64,000 nt of DNA from Synchiropus splendidus (lineage: Eukaryota; Chordata; Actinopteri; Syngnathiformes; Callionymidae). Under the pieces are notes generated by a model. That model was not told where the DNA came from, did not search any database, and saw nothing but the letters and a program-made list of their open reading frames with translations. Where the stretch lies: NCBI RefSeq assembly GCF_027744825.2, contig NC_071342.1, positions 21,110,501 through 21,174,500 on the forward strand. The letters are read 5' to 3'. The translations under genes were made by a program, and so were the position numbers. Every line of letters starts with the position of its first letter. The first letter of the stretch is position 1. Of the stretch, positions 24,601 to 39,800 are shown one piece after another.

Positions 24601-27600
24601 ATCAAAATTAAAGTCTTAAACCTGAAGTAAATCTGAATATAAAATAAAAAAATCTTTAAAAAGGGTCAACACTGGTGTCTTTTTGTTATCGACATAAACT
24701 AATATATAATGAGAAAGAATAAATACTGAATTTTCATTTCATGTAAACAAGAAATTCAATTCGATTTAGATTTCATATACTACCATAAATTACAATGTCA
24801 TTCTGACAAGTGGGTCATGAGTGGGTCAAACGCCGCTGGCATCTGGTGAGGTCACTGGAGTTACCAAAAAATAGTATGTGGTGGAATGTCAGCGAATAAT
24901 GAAGGACCTGTCAACAGTGTTTGAGTAAGAACAGCAGGTTTTGATTCAAATCATAATGTTGAGAAAGTGACAACTATTATGAGAGGATGGAATGTCTGAA
25001 CGTGGAGGGCCGGGAGACGGACGGACGACGACGGCAACACGGTAAAGTACAAGTGCAAAACTCTAGGCTCACATGCTCAATGCAATGCATATTTCTGCAT
25101 GTCAGTGACACTTTAACTGTTCATAACCCAAAGGCTATACTTTTATCATCCTTCCTTTCCTCATTAACTTTTTTTAAAACACATTAAAAATCTTAACACA
25201 ATGTTTCATGACAAAACCCCTGACCCGAAAGAGCAGTGACACACAATGTGAATACACTTCAGATGGCTCCATTGAGAAAAGCAGGATCACTCACCTGGTA
25301 AAACTCCCTCAGCCATGTTTTCTGTAGATTGTCAGGCTGAAAGAAGAAAAGAAGAAAAGTCAGTCATGTGACCAGACAGGGATGACACAGAAAAGCATAT
25401 CTTTGTATTCTGCCTCGACCTCAAGGTCACCCATCATCCACCACGAATCATCTCCAGCTCTCACCATGACCTCATTCTGTGCCATGTGTATCCAGATTTC
25501 CCATGTTCCCTCATCACCTCCGCTCTAAAAGGCTATTCCCAGACCTGGACTTTATTTCGGTGGTGCAGTGGAAACAGAGACAGGGTCCAGTGCTGTCTAC
25601 CATTTAAGGAGAGATCGTCCTATGTGGATAACTAGGCTCTGTCTCTCTCACTCTGTGGGTGTGCGTGTGTGAATGCATGCGTGCGTGCGTGCGTGCGTGC
25701 AGAGGGGATGGAGGGTGGTTTTCAGTCCTAGCAATCATGAATTTGAGGATGAAGACTTCAAAATAACTAGGTCATTATAATTGGATTCAAGTTGGTTATG
25801 GTTAAGGTTGGCCATGTGTTTTGGATGGTTAGGTACAGGGTGAGAGGCTGGGGAAAATCCCCTAAAAATAAAATATAATAAACAGGTATAAATTCTGGTT
25901 AGTGGTATTCCACATAGACACATCCACGCCTGCTGCCTCAAAATATTGTTCACAGATAATGAGTTCACCAACTTACAATTACTGGTAAGCACATTATTGT
26001 AGCTGAGTAGCCGTCTGTCAAGTATTCCTCGAGTCTGTCACTAAATGTAAGATTATTACATTGGATTCGGAACAACATCACATGGTATTATGTAAAAAAA
26101 ATCTTAATTCCAATCCTCTGAGACACTGTGTTGCCATTATTAGTAGATACACTGCATAACAACTCGGCCTTGCATTCAATTTGACCTTGACCAACAGCAT
26201 TTGTCTCTCTACTAGCTCAGGTAACTACAGTACTCTTGCTTAAGCAAACAGGTCATTGGTATGTTCTCTGTAATCTGCCTGGTGCATTATTCTAATAGCC
26301 TTCTTCTGTAGCAGAACCACTCGTCTGGTGTTACTGGGGTAGGTGTTCCCCCACACCCCGACTCTGTAGAGCAAAAGCAAGTGTGGTATCAGAGTACAGT
26401 AGAGTGTTCTCAACACTCCTTTGATTCTCATAGAATTTGTACTTGTTCATTATGTTACATTTTATCAATACATGGTCAGACTACTTTAGATCTCACCAAT
26501 GCTTTTTGATGATGAGATCTTTCACCCGGTGGAGTTCAAGTTGGATGGTGGCCCAAAGATTAAGAGAGAACCCAGTAAGGGCGGGATTCCATTAAAATAA
26601 TTTACAAAGTGAATTTCATATACTGCTGCTTAGATGATGTGGCGATGACCTGGCCTTAAATCTTTACATGTGATTATTATGCATTATTTGGATCAATTGC
26701 TTTTTTCCTTGAAATAAAATTTTCAAAATTAACATGTTAGTCCCAGTCCTAACCGGATGGAAGGCCAGTCACCCCAGGGAGATTTAAAGTAAAACCCTTT
26801 CCTGATAAATATGTAATACCCAAAGGGGTCAGGTGTTTCGCCATGTCCAATTGGGGGACATGAGGAGAAGTTTCTTGCAAGAGAGATGTCTAGGCCTCTT
26901 AACTTCATATGCTTCCCCCAAGGTCAGGTCTCTCAAAAACCAGGTCTCACGAATGATAACGTTCCATCACACGGTTGATCAGTCTGCATGAGAATGCTTC
27001 AAAACGTGCTTCTTGGCTGCTACACACGAGCAACAGCTGAATAAAGAGGTGACCCAGTTCATACGTCAAAGGAGATCTGACGACCATTTCTCAGACTGAA
27101 ACACATGTCCTAAAATCAGCTCGGCGGGGGCTGAGAGGTCTTGAAAATGTGTCATGTGCTTTCTACGGCACTCAGATGCCCGCTTCAACGTGCCGTCACG
27201 CCGGCAAACAGATGTTGGGCATGAGGAGGTGGCCCCCTGGACCAATCCCCCGGAGGCCAGAGCCAAAGAAAGAAAGTGGGCTACCGAGCCAGATCTACAG
27301 CGGTGGTTCCTCTTCTCTGCCCTTGTAATGCCTGAACTTAATTCACAATTAATGAGAAAGTCGGACTAGATGGGCACGAAGATAAAAATAAACCTCCACT
27401 TCCTTCTGCTCAAGTCGTGTCCAAGCTGGCCTACTTTTCACAAAACAAGCTTTCACCTTCAGCAGGACACTTGTGGGAAGTTTGACCAACCAGTTTACAT
27501 ATGTTTCGGGCATTTTGAAAAGGTGTTCCACAGTGCTACCCCAAATGTCCACAGGTGGTCGAGGAGAGTATGGGGTGCAAACCCTGTTAATATTGGCACC

Positions 27601-30600
27601 CAGTTCTGTTCTCAAATATTTGGTTCCTGGGAAAATAGTAGGTCTGGGCGATATGACCTCAAATCAATATCACGATAAATTGGCTAGTTTACCTCCATAA
27701 TGATAAATGCACCATTAATCCCCCTCTCAGGAGTTTTCTCAGTTTTCTCTCCTGGTTTCTGGATTCTCTCTGAGAGATTGAAGCAGAAACTCAGAGTAGA
27801 AACACTGTTTCCCTATGTCAGACATCTTGACGGGACATCACCACACATATCGGATTTGGACTGGGAACCCCCCTCCAATTTGGCCTAGGATAAGTGGAAG
27901 ACAATAAATGGATTGAAAGATACCATAGGTCTAGGAACGCTATATGGTAACTAGTTTGATGCCGCCTCACATCCACAATAGCCAGGTAATCTAGAAACCG
28001 TCATGGTAAGGAACTAGAATGTGGCCAATTCCAAAGGTACAGCCAAGAAGTTGACAAATCTATATGCTATATACACATAAAACAAGAGGAACAGGCTTCA
28101 CAAGTCCTGCAACTGTAAAATCCAGACAAGCCCCTGACATACTGAGACCTCAACAGCGCACAGCTCTTGATGACATGTGGAGGGGGAGCATTTCAGAGCA
28201 ACCAAGGTCCCGCTGCTAAAACAGCAGGAGACTTGACTGTAATTGCAGGGGGGGGGGATTATGTCAACGGTTCGCCCAGTTAAAGACCCAATGGTAAACT
28301 GCAGGAACACATGGTCCTCACGTGAGGCTCCTCTACACACCCACTCCCATCCCACCTCGAGAGCATGCCGGTTCATGTCACGACTGCTTGCTGTTTCGCA
28401 CTGCTCTTCAACCTTGCAACAGAACTGCTGGGCGGCATGAGGAAAATGGAGCAAAGCTGAACTCAGTCTGACCTGTGACAAAAATAGACTGACATTTCTA
28501 TTTTTTATTTGTTTTGAAAGAGAGGTTCCTTGGTGACACTGGACAGATCTTAAGATGGAAAAATAAGATTAGGTCAGCATCTATTTGCAAAAATATCAGA
28601 AATAAAATTACGAATGTATTCGACAAATTTATTCCACCGTTTCAAGGATAATGATTTCAGAGACACCAGGTTGATACAAACAAAGGATCGTAAAAGCTCC
28701 TGTAAATGGAAACCATATTTGTCCACACGTTATTGAGAGTTTCTCTCCTAGTGTGCTGGTGGTACGTGGAGTCTGAGTCAGCAGGGGCTCATGCTGATTG
28801 ACCAACAAGGAGATCTCCTGACAACAGTGGAAAGACATTCAAATACACCAAATGGAACTTGTTTTTGCATCACAGTATAATCCAACATATAATTTCAATT
28901 TGAACTGGAGCCAACCCTAATACTTATGATTGAGTAGGGAGTCAAGTGACAAGGGATGCACTGATCAATTGGGAGAAATATCTTTAAATTTGGAGGATCA
29001 GTGATCAGCCGAGGGGCCCTGATGCAAACTCCAGTAAACATATCGAAGCGATTCAACCAGATGATGGACCCCAAATACTTTACTACCTTATCTTCAGTCC
29101 TTCTCTTCCCATGCCAAATCAGTCTATCACCAGTGCAAACAACACAGCCAGCAAAAGGATACGATTCTTAGGATAAGATTCTTCCTTCTTATCCTAAGAG
29201 GAGATTGACATTTTCGCACTGTGTATTGGTGTTTCATCTTATTCAGTCACTCGCTGAAATCCATTTACCAAGTCCAAGAAAGGCATACAATCATACACGG
29301 TGACTAAGCCTGTTATAGGCAAGGATTAGAGAACATGACCGGAATTGAAAAATGTTCCTGGTGGTCCTGTGACTGAGCTCAGACATGGCTGCACAAGAAA
29401 TGGAAAGAAACAGAGAAGTTGTTGGCCATTAGGGGGAAGCCTGAATGAGCAGTATGAGGACCACCAAGTGAGCAAGAAGACAAGGGGAGGAAGAAGAACT
29501 TGAGAAGCAGCAGGCATCAGGTGATCCACAGAATGGGCTTGCGTGAGTGCTCTTTCACCAGCATCCTTTAGCTGCCTCTCTGTGGTGGCGGAGGTGTAAC
29601 CCTTTAGTGTTTTATGTAACCATACATTAAAGAGCTCTATTATGGGATTCATTAGCGCAAACCTCCACTGGGAGGAAGCAGAGCTGACTCCTGAGAGGCG
29701 TCTCTATCATTATAAAGAAGCTGATATCAAAGTGTGGAGGAAGTTCAAGGCCAGCTTGAAGAGCCTGCAACCTTGCAGTACACAAGAGGCTGCTTATCAA
29801 AGACTTGAGGAGCAACGCATCTCCCAACGCTGTTTCAGTGCACAACACGAGTGCTTGTCATGCGATTAAATAGAGATCTATGATTTTGGTGAATTTGCTG
29901 GGGTTTCTGAGACTCAGTGGACTGCATTTTTTAGGACTGAATGACCATAATCGTCGCCTTTATCAAAGGCCACAAGCAAAGTGAAGCCGAGCTAATCGCT
30001 TAAACACAGCAGACTCGTGTCGCAGTGTTTCTGAAACCTTGGTCTTGGCAGCACGTGTACAAATCTTGTGACCTTCACACTATCCAGAAAAAATGGTGGT
30101 TTTCAATCAAATGAGTAAAGTAAATCTCTCTCCCATCTACAGCCGTCCCCACCCGGACTGTCTCTTCATATATCCAACCGGTTCCGCGAGCAACGGACTA
30201 CTGTTTTTATGAGTGTCCTTTTTGGGATTTTTCCGTTAAAACACGACAAAAACCACCATAATCAGGTCCATCTTCATGATACATCCTTCACAGAACACTC
30301 CAAGATGGCTGTTAGGGATCATATTGTCATAGTTCTGTTCAAATTTGCATGTGTTCTAGCATTTCTTTGGGTGTGTTTGAGCAACAGAATATGTGTATGT
30401 AAGAGATATGTCTCTATGTACTTGTGTACAATTGTTTGTTTGAGCTTGCCTTTCTGTATATATGTACAGAAAGTTCCTGTGTGTCAATAAATAAATGAGA
30501 CACAATGTATATGCGTTTGTGAGTCACGTGTGTGTGGGCATGTTTTGCCACAGTTGTGAGTGCCAAGTCTTGACAAGTCACCTTCTTGTGAGGACAGATT

Positions 30601-30800
30601 GCTTTGTGAGGACATTTTGGCCTGTCCTCACAACGATTAAAGGGTTAAAACGTCCATAAAAGTAGTTTGTTTTAAATAATTGGTTGCAAGTTTGGTTCAG
30701 AGTGCTGGTTAAGATTAGCCATTTGTTTTGGCTGGTAAGGTTTAGGGGGAGAGGCTACGGAAAGCATTATTGCAATGAGAGGTCCTCAAGAAACATGCTA

Positions 30801-30846
<46 letters not shown>

Positions 30847-33800
30847 TTGGGGGGGTTGGTAAAAGAGGGAAATTACACCATTCTTTCATAACATGCAACA
30901 ATTTGTTATACACAAAAAAAGATTTCATTATTAATAACCAGACATTTTAACATATTCTGGACACTGATATGATCGGCTCAATCGATGACACCTCAGTGAG
31001 GAACTGGCTCTAACACGTCTATAAGCTTCCTGTTTTTTGTGTCTTTTATTTTAGTTGCCCGACTTGCACCAACCTGCTAAAAGAAAGTGGCCACAAAAAA
31101 GCAGAAATTGCTCTATAATAATTGTGCAGAAAGAAGCAAAGAGTGAAGACAATTTAGTTTAAGACAAAGAAGTTTGTCTGCCTTTATTTTTGTGTTTATA
31201 CTATGTTTCTGTGTGTAAATGCTTGTGTGTTAGCGTATGCGTGCATATGTGTGAGCCCTGGCTTTCTTGTGTGTATTCCCACTTGAGTCTGGTTGTTGGT
31301 GAGTGCTTGCATTCCTTTTTGAGTTTGTATGAACATGTGATTCTTGTATGCTGGTTTTCTGTACTTTGTCTATCCGCATATATGAATGAGTCCATGTGCA
31401 TTTGTGTACGTCTGCATGAGCAGCCACTGAGAGAAAGTATGTTCTTCTCAGAGCGCTGGCATTCGTGAGACAGGATGTGTGTCAGTGTGTGTACGTTTGT
31501 GTGTCAGTAGAACGTGGAATTACGTGCATCAGCATGTGTATGAAAGTTCAGCGTAGTGTGTGAGCGTCTGTGAAAAAGTGCATTCGTGACTCCACGTGAG
31601 AGCGAGGGCGTGTTTGTTACTGTGCGTGTGATCATTTCAGCGAGCGAGTGTGCATATTTACGACAAATTTTCACTAAACCAGTGAGAGTGTGTGTGTTCA
31701 TCGGCTGTGCACTTACGACTGCAGCATAAGACGAACCCAGTTAATTTCGTAGGCAAACAAAGCTACAGAAGGCTATCATTTCACAGGACGCAACAGGAAA
31801 CGTCTGTGTCAAGCCGAGAAGACTATCAGACAAATGAGGTTTCCATAAGGTGACGAGAGCGTCGCCTTCGACTTCCTGTTCAACTGCTGGTACTGTAACT
31901 CAAGTGCTGCTCCATTTCTCCCCACCTCATTAATAAATCATCTTCGGATCAGCTGTCTGCTCTATTTTTGCCCCGTTGTTCCTTGACCCCATTGTTTTTC
32001 TGCTCCTTCCTTCTTTCGCGCCATCCCTCCTTATCTCTGCGCGCTCTCCGACACACAGCATCCTGTTTGCACTGAGGCCGGCCAAACATCGTCTCAGTGT
32101 GACGCCGAAGACATTTCATGGACTACCACATTTTCACTATGGTCCAGTATCTCTATAATTGGACTCTTCCTGCAGAGGAAGGGCTGAGCAGGGAAAGACA
32201 GGGTTGGGAATTGAGGGCTTGGCCTCTTTTTGATACCTAAACGCCACGAAACTGTTTCAACACAAGCACCACACCGATTCCGTCCAACAACAGGGAGCCC
32301 CCCGAACACTTCAGCAGGTAAATCCAAAATAAACCAGACTGTATTTCAGTTGATCCAAAGCATGTCCAAATCTAGAGTACAACTCCCAGGCACGACCGCC
32401 CCCAGCACTGACCTCTGCTGCCTGCCAAAAAATCTGGGATTCCAAAATAAACACTGGACGAGCTGCTGGATCTCCACAGAGTTCAAACAGTCAAGAAAAC
32501 CTGTCATGGAATTTAAAACGCAGTGGAACACTAGGGGCAGGTTTTTGTTCATGGAAGGCGTGTTGTTAATATTAAGAACAAGATCTGCTGCTCTGTGGAG
32601 CTGATGTGAAGATCCACCTGGAAGTCCTGATCCCACTGTAGTTTTCAACATCATGACCAAAATAACTCAAAAACTGCATTGAAGAGCTGACATCTGTAGG
32701 TGGTCGCATTGGAACTCAAGAGTAGTCCGTGATTCCGTCACTAAACTCAATAGTGAAACACTTAAATGTTAAGGCAATAAAAAAATGTGTAGAACACTTG
32801 AAAAGGCAATTGACAAAAGTATGACAAAAAACATTTTAGTAAAAAATAATGAAATGCATTTTTTTATTAACCATTCAGATATGAAATGAAAAAAGATTAT
32901 GGTTGACATTAAAAGGTCACTACTCAAGTACTGAAAAAGCAGAGCGTAGAAAATAGTTGACAATAATAGACAATAATAATATTAAATTAGATAAAATTAA
33001 ATGAATAAAATAACAAAAATAATAAAACCTAAAAGGGTTACATATCAGAAAAACAGTTAGGATACAGTTTTAACATCAAAAATAAATGTATCAATTAATT
33101 TAAATCTAGCCCGCATCAACAGAAAAAGTCTGAACTTGAACAGAAACATCAGAAAAAAAAAAAAAAAAAACAGGAAAAAGATAAAACTATGGCATCCCTT
33201 TGGTTTTGATCCCCCTGAAAACCACGTTTGATCCACTTATAGAGGTCAGTCATTTCAGTCCGAGATGTTTTACATTGCAGCTACTGGAAGATAAGGCCTG
33301 AGAATGGAGCGAGCAGAAACACTGCAGCATGTAGATGAGTGGGAGCCGAGATGTGGGCTGATGATGAAAACTGGAGTTCACCTGAGGAAAACATCCCAAA
33401 CTTGCATGTATTTCAGTCCCATTTCAACTCTCAAACAGCACTGATGCCTTCAGGAGGTCACATCTATCATTAATCACTCGATCATTTCGTTGAGCGACTC
33501 TCCAGAGACCTTTCAGGGGAACGAATGCGAACAATAAGACAGGACGAAGCAGGGAAACTCCGTCTGCACACACAGGATGAGGAGTGCAGACTGGTCTTCT
33601 TGAGACACACGTAAACAGGAATTAGGGAGACGGTGGTCTTTGTAATCTCCGAGTTCCAGAGTGAAAACAAGCTCACACCCTTCTGCCCAACATTTCATTC
33701 ACATGCAGCAGGCTGAGAAAAGGATGTACAGTTGTGTTGCTTTAATGGGACGCGCATGTCCATGTGCTGACCATGCAAAACCCGTAGTCACAAACAGCCA

Positions 33801-36800
33801 ACCCTTGTACCTCCTTCTGCAACTGTGACAGCTCTGCACAGACTACTTTTAGTTAGTGCCGCCTAACTCTCCTCCACCAGCCCCACAGTTTGGAGGCTGG
33901 CACTTGTTGTGCTACTTACAAAGAGACCTCCCCACATCTATCAAGATAAATGGAAAAAGTAGGTCAATCGGGGAGACAGGTCTAAAATTACAGGGATTCA
34001 AGTGGCAGAATTGATGCCCTTCATTGACTGTGAAGGTATATTGAAAGCAAATTAAGATTTGCAGTCTCTGCGTCCATCAGATCTGCTTCTGGCCCGGTGA
34101 GTTGTAAACGCCAACGACTGCTACCATCTTCTCTTGTTGATCAATTTCCCCACTCCACATAAGTGAGCGTACAATCTTGGCTCTAAATTGAGACTGTGCC
34201 TTTGTGCAAAAGCAAAATGTAAGCAAAAATGTCTACCTCCCATATTGGTGTGGAGTACGCAATCGAGCGCTTATATAGACTACACATTGACATACAGATC
34301 CATTTTAGTGAGTCAACATTCGTTTTCTTTAAGTTCCAAGTGACGCAATACTGGGACAGTTGTGGGATTCCTTCAGTTGCACTGTGAGGCTTGAGACTTC
34401 CTGATTGAACACGGTTGAGAGAAACACTGGCAACAGTTCTTTTGTGTTAATCTGATCCTAAGAGTAGCTATAAACAGCCTGTATGTTTTTAGGGGATTAA
34501 ATTCCATGATATTTCCTTGACTGTGGTTTACAGCGGCCATCAAATTCTCCCCCGGACTGATGCTGGTTCTGCTTTTGACCAATCACCACAAAGGACGTGT
34601 TCAGGGAATGTTTTCCACACAGCACTAACAGAAGAGCTGATAAGATAAATTTCTCCTCCACATAATTAGAAAATTCTCTTGCAAACCAACTGTGGAGATC
34701 ATCTGAGATCTGACATCAATTAAAAGCCCCTAAAATTATATGTGACTCCACTAAAAAACGAAAAACAAAATTGAGATTAACAAGAGAATCTCCAGTGGGA
34801 TATAGAAAACAGAAGGTCTTGTTAACACTTCTGGATGATGGTCCAGTAGAAAGTTCTTCTGGTGGAAGAACAGTAGAAGACACTACAGCCAGCACAGTGC
34901 GAGACTTAATATAGCATTGGATGGTGTGGATACATTTGTGATCTTATATGGATCACACAATTCAAGAAGAACTATAAATCTTTATTGTACTATGAAGAAG
35001 AAAATCTTTTAAACCAGACAGACCTCGTGAGTGAAGTTTAGTAACTCATGTTCAAATGAGGTTTAGATGAAGTGAGGGAAATTTAAAGAACAAAAAAGCT
35101 AGTTAGGATATTTTTGGATCGACGTCTATGCTGCTCAGTGTTTCCATGACAGGAATTAGTAAAGAGAAAATGTGCCACACCATGAAGAGCAGAGCAAATC
35201 ATTTTTCACGTCTTTTACAAGACAGAAGTAGAAAACAGATGCCAGACCTTGTAAACGCTGGCTCTGTTTCGTGTCAGACAGTTTTATGTCCACAGGGAGT
35301 CTATAAATAGCCTCTCTATTCTTTTTTTTCCTTCCTTCAGTGCAATCAGCTGAAATTTGTTCAACAATAAACATTTTAGATTCAACAATTTAACAAGGTT
35401 TCCATCTGTCGCCCAGACGGAGCAGCTCACCATAAAGTGCTAAGCGATGAGAATTAGCACGCAGATAGATGGACGGTCGGGAGGGAGTTGTTTCTCTCAG
35501 ACAAGCCTCATGCCAGCCAAAGAGGGTGATAAAGAGGTGTGAAGTAGAGGAGCCGTCTGTTAAGATCGAACCAAGGCTGGACATCTTTTTGGCCGGAGTC
35601 AGAGAGATCAGCTGGACACAAGGCAAGCCCAGGCATCACTTCATCACTCCGGACACCCAAACTGAGAAGGAAACGGCTGTGAAAACGATTAAACACATCA
35701 TGCTTCTCAAAACTGACTTCAAAGCTCCTTGGACCAACCTGTTGGTTAGCTCGAGCAAGGTGTTGAACAGAACTCAGGTCCTAAGGGTGGATTGACAGAT
35801 GACAGTGTGACACTCACCGTTGTGTAATTGGGAACATTTAGGAAGACATGGTATAGCAAAAATCTTGTTATAGCATGAACCTGAAAGTACAACGTAACGT
35901 AACGTAACGTGCTCTGGAAACTCTAATTGAGGGGCCTTAGTGAACTAGAAGGACTGACACGTCTTTCAGGATCTATTCCATCCACCCATTTCTTCCTCGT
36001 CTCAAAGTTCAGGTCACTGCAACAGCAGCTAGCGAAAGTCACCCAGACTCCCCCCAGTGATTCCACGTCCAAGTTCTTCCAGGACATATACACTGACATC
36101 TTCCCAGGTCCACCAAGAGATCTAAGGCATATCCGGTGCCTGGAACACTTTGCGGAGCAGTGGTTCTCCTGGATGACTGAACTTCTATCTCTAAGAGAGA
36201 GACCAGACATCCTGCCGAGAAAACTCCTGAATCTGTGATCTTGTTCTTTGGTCATTACAAAGCTGGTTACCACAGGTGACATCAACCCATCAATGGAGAG
36301 CTTTGTCTTTCAGCTAAGCTTGTTGTCAAAGAGTGAGTAATGACTGACAATGTTGCACCTATCCGTTAGTCCATGTCCATCCTTTCCTCACTTGTGAACA
36401 AGATACCTGAAGACCTCCACCAAGGCAAGGTTCTCATCTCCATCCTTTCCTGACTGAGAAGTTGATCTTGAATTTGGAGGTGTGACTTCCCGTCAACAGC
36501 AGTGCTCAATAACGGCACAGTCAGAGCAATGCGACTTGCAAGATGTGGATAACCGCAAGATTTCACCCAAAAGCAAATATGGCACCTGCGATGGAAGAGC
36601 CGTGGTTCCACGAAGGCATGACAATCGACACATTTCTAAGTAATTCAGCGAAATCACTGGGCAGTAACACCCTTTTCATGGAAACCAGTATGATGGCACT
36701 ACGATTCGGGGACTACCAAGCAATAATGATCAGAAATTTTTGGGCGTCCATTTTCTCATGTTTTTCAATTTAATTCCTGACTACTTCAGCAGTGACAGTT

Positions 36801-39800
36801 TCAAAGTTTCATGAAGTAAAACTAAAGTTTGTGTCCTTTAAATTTCACTTACTGCTGCTTGTTTTGCTATAAGCCGACTTCACCAACTTCAACAACTTCC
36901 ACCGTCGTTGGAGAAGGAAGAAGAAACAGAAGATTACATCCAACAAGGTACGGGGATAAATGAGGTCATGAAGATGACAGCTGTGACTAGGAAGGCAAGT
37001 CAAGATAGACCAAACTGTTGAATAGTTTTAATATCACCACAAAAGAAATGTGCAATGCCTGCATGTCGTTGTGTTTAGTCATCTTCAATTTGACCAACTG
37101 TCAGAAACTGGACTCTCAGTTCATGGATGTGAGCCAGTGAAACTATTTAAGGTTATTTTTCTCAAGTGTTCGAGTAGTAGACGTGTCATCAAGTTGAAAA
37201 AGAACCCTCAGAGAAAGGTGACGACCTCCAAAGTGGATGTCTATATATAGAGTTCATAAAAGTGAAGGGAGGTTTTGCATTGTTCAGTGGAAACTTGACT
37301 GTCGGACCAACTGATAAGCCAGTGGCGATAAAGTGACCACACACGAACTCAAAAACATGAATGTGCTGGAAGTGGAAAAGACTGTGTCGATCAGTGGAAC
37401 AAAGAGGGAAGTCAGTGGGGAGTTGTCAGACCTCCACCCAACAAATAAACAGGAATCATGAAGCATTTTAGCTCTACACACAGCTCCAAGTGTTAGTAAT
37501 AGTAAGTGTATTCATCCATTTCTACGAAACAGCTATGAGTTCACTTTTGACTCACAGCACAGGCAAAGAAATCCACCGTCGCAAATTTGTGAGAATTCTT
37601 TGAAACCAGTCTGGTAATAAATGGCATTTAGTCATAACATAGCCTGAAATCGCAAGAACAGAAGGGGACTCAGACAAGTTGGTCAAACTAACCAACCAGA
37701 AAAAAAGCATTCCCAGAAGACTCAGCACGAGAAAAAACTGGTTCAAACTGCTCTCTTGCAATCCATTTAGGCTCTTAGAGAAAAAATAATCTTTTTAAAT
37801 CTAAGATTCATTACTCCAATGAGAAGCTACTGTGGAGACATCAGAATGTAGTATGTTGTTTTCCACTGGCACAGCTGACTGAGCTGTCTGTGACCACCGA
37901 CGTTGGTTAGGGTGCAAGGGCATCTTGGACTTGAAAACTGACCATCACACATTTAACCAGAAACCCAAAAAATATTGAGTTCAAATATGAACCACACATT
38001 TGAGCTGAGAGTTAACAAGCAAATACTAATGAACTGTAGCACATGAGCGACATGAGCATTCTTAATTTTCCTTATTCACAACAACCAATGAAGGTTGGCT
38101 CCCACCCACAACATCACAACATCCAGAACAACATCCTCCCCTTGTCTCAAACAACGGCAGGGCCCCATGATTTCCACAATCACGGACGGAATTGCGGAAT
38201 CGGCCGATTAAAATGGGATCTGCTGTTTAAAATAGATAAGAGTTAGAAAGAAAAGATTTATGGGAGAAAAAAATAGAATTCAAGGATCCTTGTAGCAACA
38301 GGTCTGCACAATTCATCAGATTTCACTGGTGATCACTACGCTGACTGTCTCTCACATAACCAATCATTTGACCGCACAGTTCGCTGAAGTTTCACATTTG
38401 TCACCGAGACCTTCAGACAGTGTAAAGGCAGATGCTGGTTGGGTGCTGAGAAAATGTAGCTGGAGTAACAAGAGCACTAAGCCAGCCTGTACTACCAGGG
38501 TTTACACCAGAGCCCCTGAATCCCCCCTGAACAGAATAGGGTTTCCGTAAAGGACACATCGCCACAGCTTAAAGGAGATGCCTTCAGAAAATGATCTCTT
38601 TGTTGAAGATACACTGGTGACCAAACGTATTAAAGCTGAGTGGAAACATCAAAACAAGCTGATCACATAATGTGCTGTGGAGGTGGACAATATTATGGTG
38701 CTTTCTGGCATGTTTCTAACAGAAAATTAGCTTTTGGTCCTAAGAAGTAGCCTGCAGCCAACTTGAGTAGAGCTGCACCGATCGATGAGCCAGTCGATTT
38801 ATCAGCGCTGATGTGGGCATTTATGATGCCACGACTGTCCGATCAAAGGACAAATTTACGCAGATTTGCGGCCTTATCGTTTACATGCAGTGGACACCAT
38901 AACTGCTGTGGCTACACATATTATTAGCCATGTTTGTGGCAAAGTGGTTACACTAAGCGCAAAATGTCAGTGGAAATAGACTTTACAGTATTCCTTTTCA
39001 TTGTGTAACTGTTTATTTCACGATTGTGCTCTCTCATAACATGTTAATTCCTATCAAATTCTTAGATGAAGCGCTTATACAAACTTATTTATATAATATA
39101 TAATATAATATAAAATATCACAAGAATATCAAAAAGGTTCTTAACCAAACATTCTACATGTGGTTTGAACATTGACAGTTTCATTCTCCCTTTATAGTGT
39201 CATCTCAGGCAAAATGAAACGTTTCTACATCATGGACTTGAGCCATGTATTTTTCCTGAGCTGTCATTCATCAGAGGGGGTGGACTAATGATGCATTCAT
39301 TAACACGAGCTGCACAATCCACAGCTGGATCTGTGCTCTTATGTTCGAAGGACACAAATCAGCTTAAATCACGATCCCACAATTCAGGAGAACAAATGGA
39401 TGCAGCGTGATGAGGAACGCTGCAACACATTGTTGTGACAATTTAACGTGATTTTTGAGGAACTGGACATAGCTCTGAGTATGTAGTGATCTGTGAAATG
39501 AGAACTGCAAGAATTCACCAGAACTGTGTGATGAAATCTTCCTGCTATTCATAGGAATGCAGTAATAGTAGCAGACGAAGAGGAGTTGCAGCAACGACGG
39601 CACAGGACTCGGATGGAGCAGCTTGAACGTCCAAGCTGAGCTTGGGTGGAAAACAAACAATGGCCTTAACTGGGAAATATTCCCCCTCTGACGGTGAGTG
39701 CAGCACTGAGAATTACACGCTGGACATCAGCGACACACACTTGAATAAACAGTCGCCCTGCTGGGAATGTGTGCAGCTCCAAGTGTGTATGGGTAAAAGA

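Larger units (their letters stand above)
16849..25294 (-). other. inpp5a: INPP5A intron 2
   Basis: 8446 bp. It holds two enhancer-like blocks (18.47-19.08 and 19.28-19.49 kb), a LINE remnant (about 20.74-20.86 kb), an A-run of about 24 bases at 23119-23142, and a CA tract near 21.79 kb. An open frame of 114 codons at 17236-16892 has no recognisable homology. The stretches 17.2-18.4, 21-23.1 and 23.2-25.2 kb show nothing I can name. Confidence 0.92.

Noticed and set aside
28098..28481. 127-codon minus-strand open frame in intron 1
   Set aside because: Cys/Ser-rich translation without recognisable domain, no splice support, and a plus-strand frame overlaps it. Within chance expectation.
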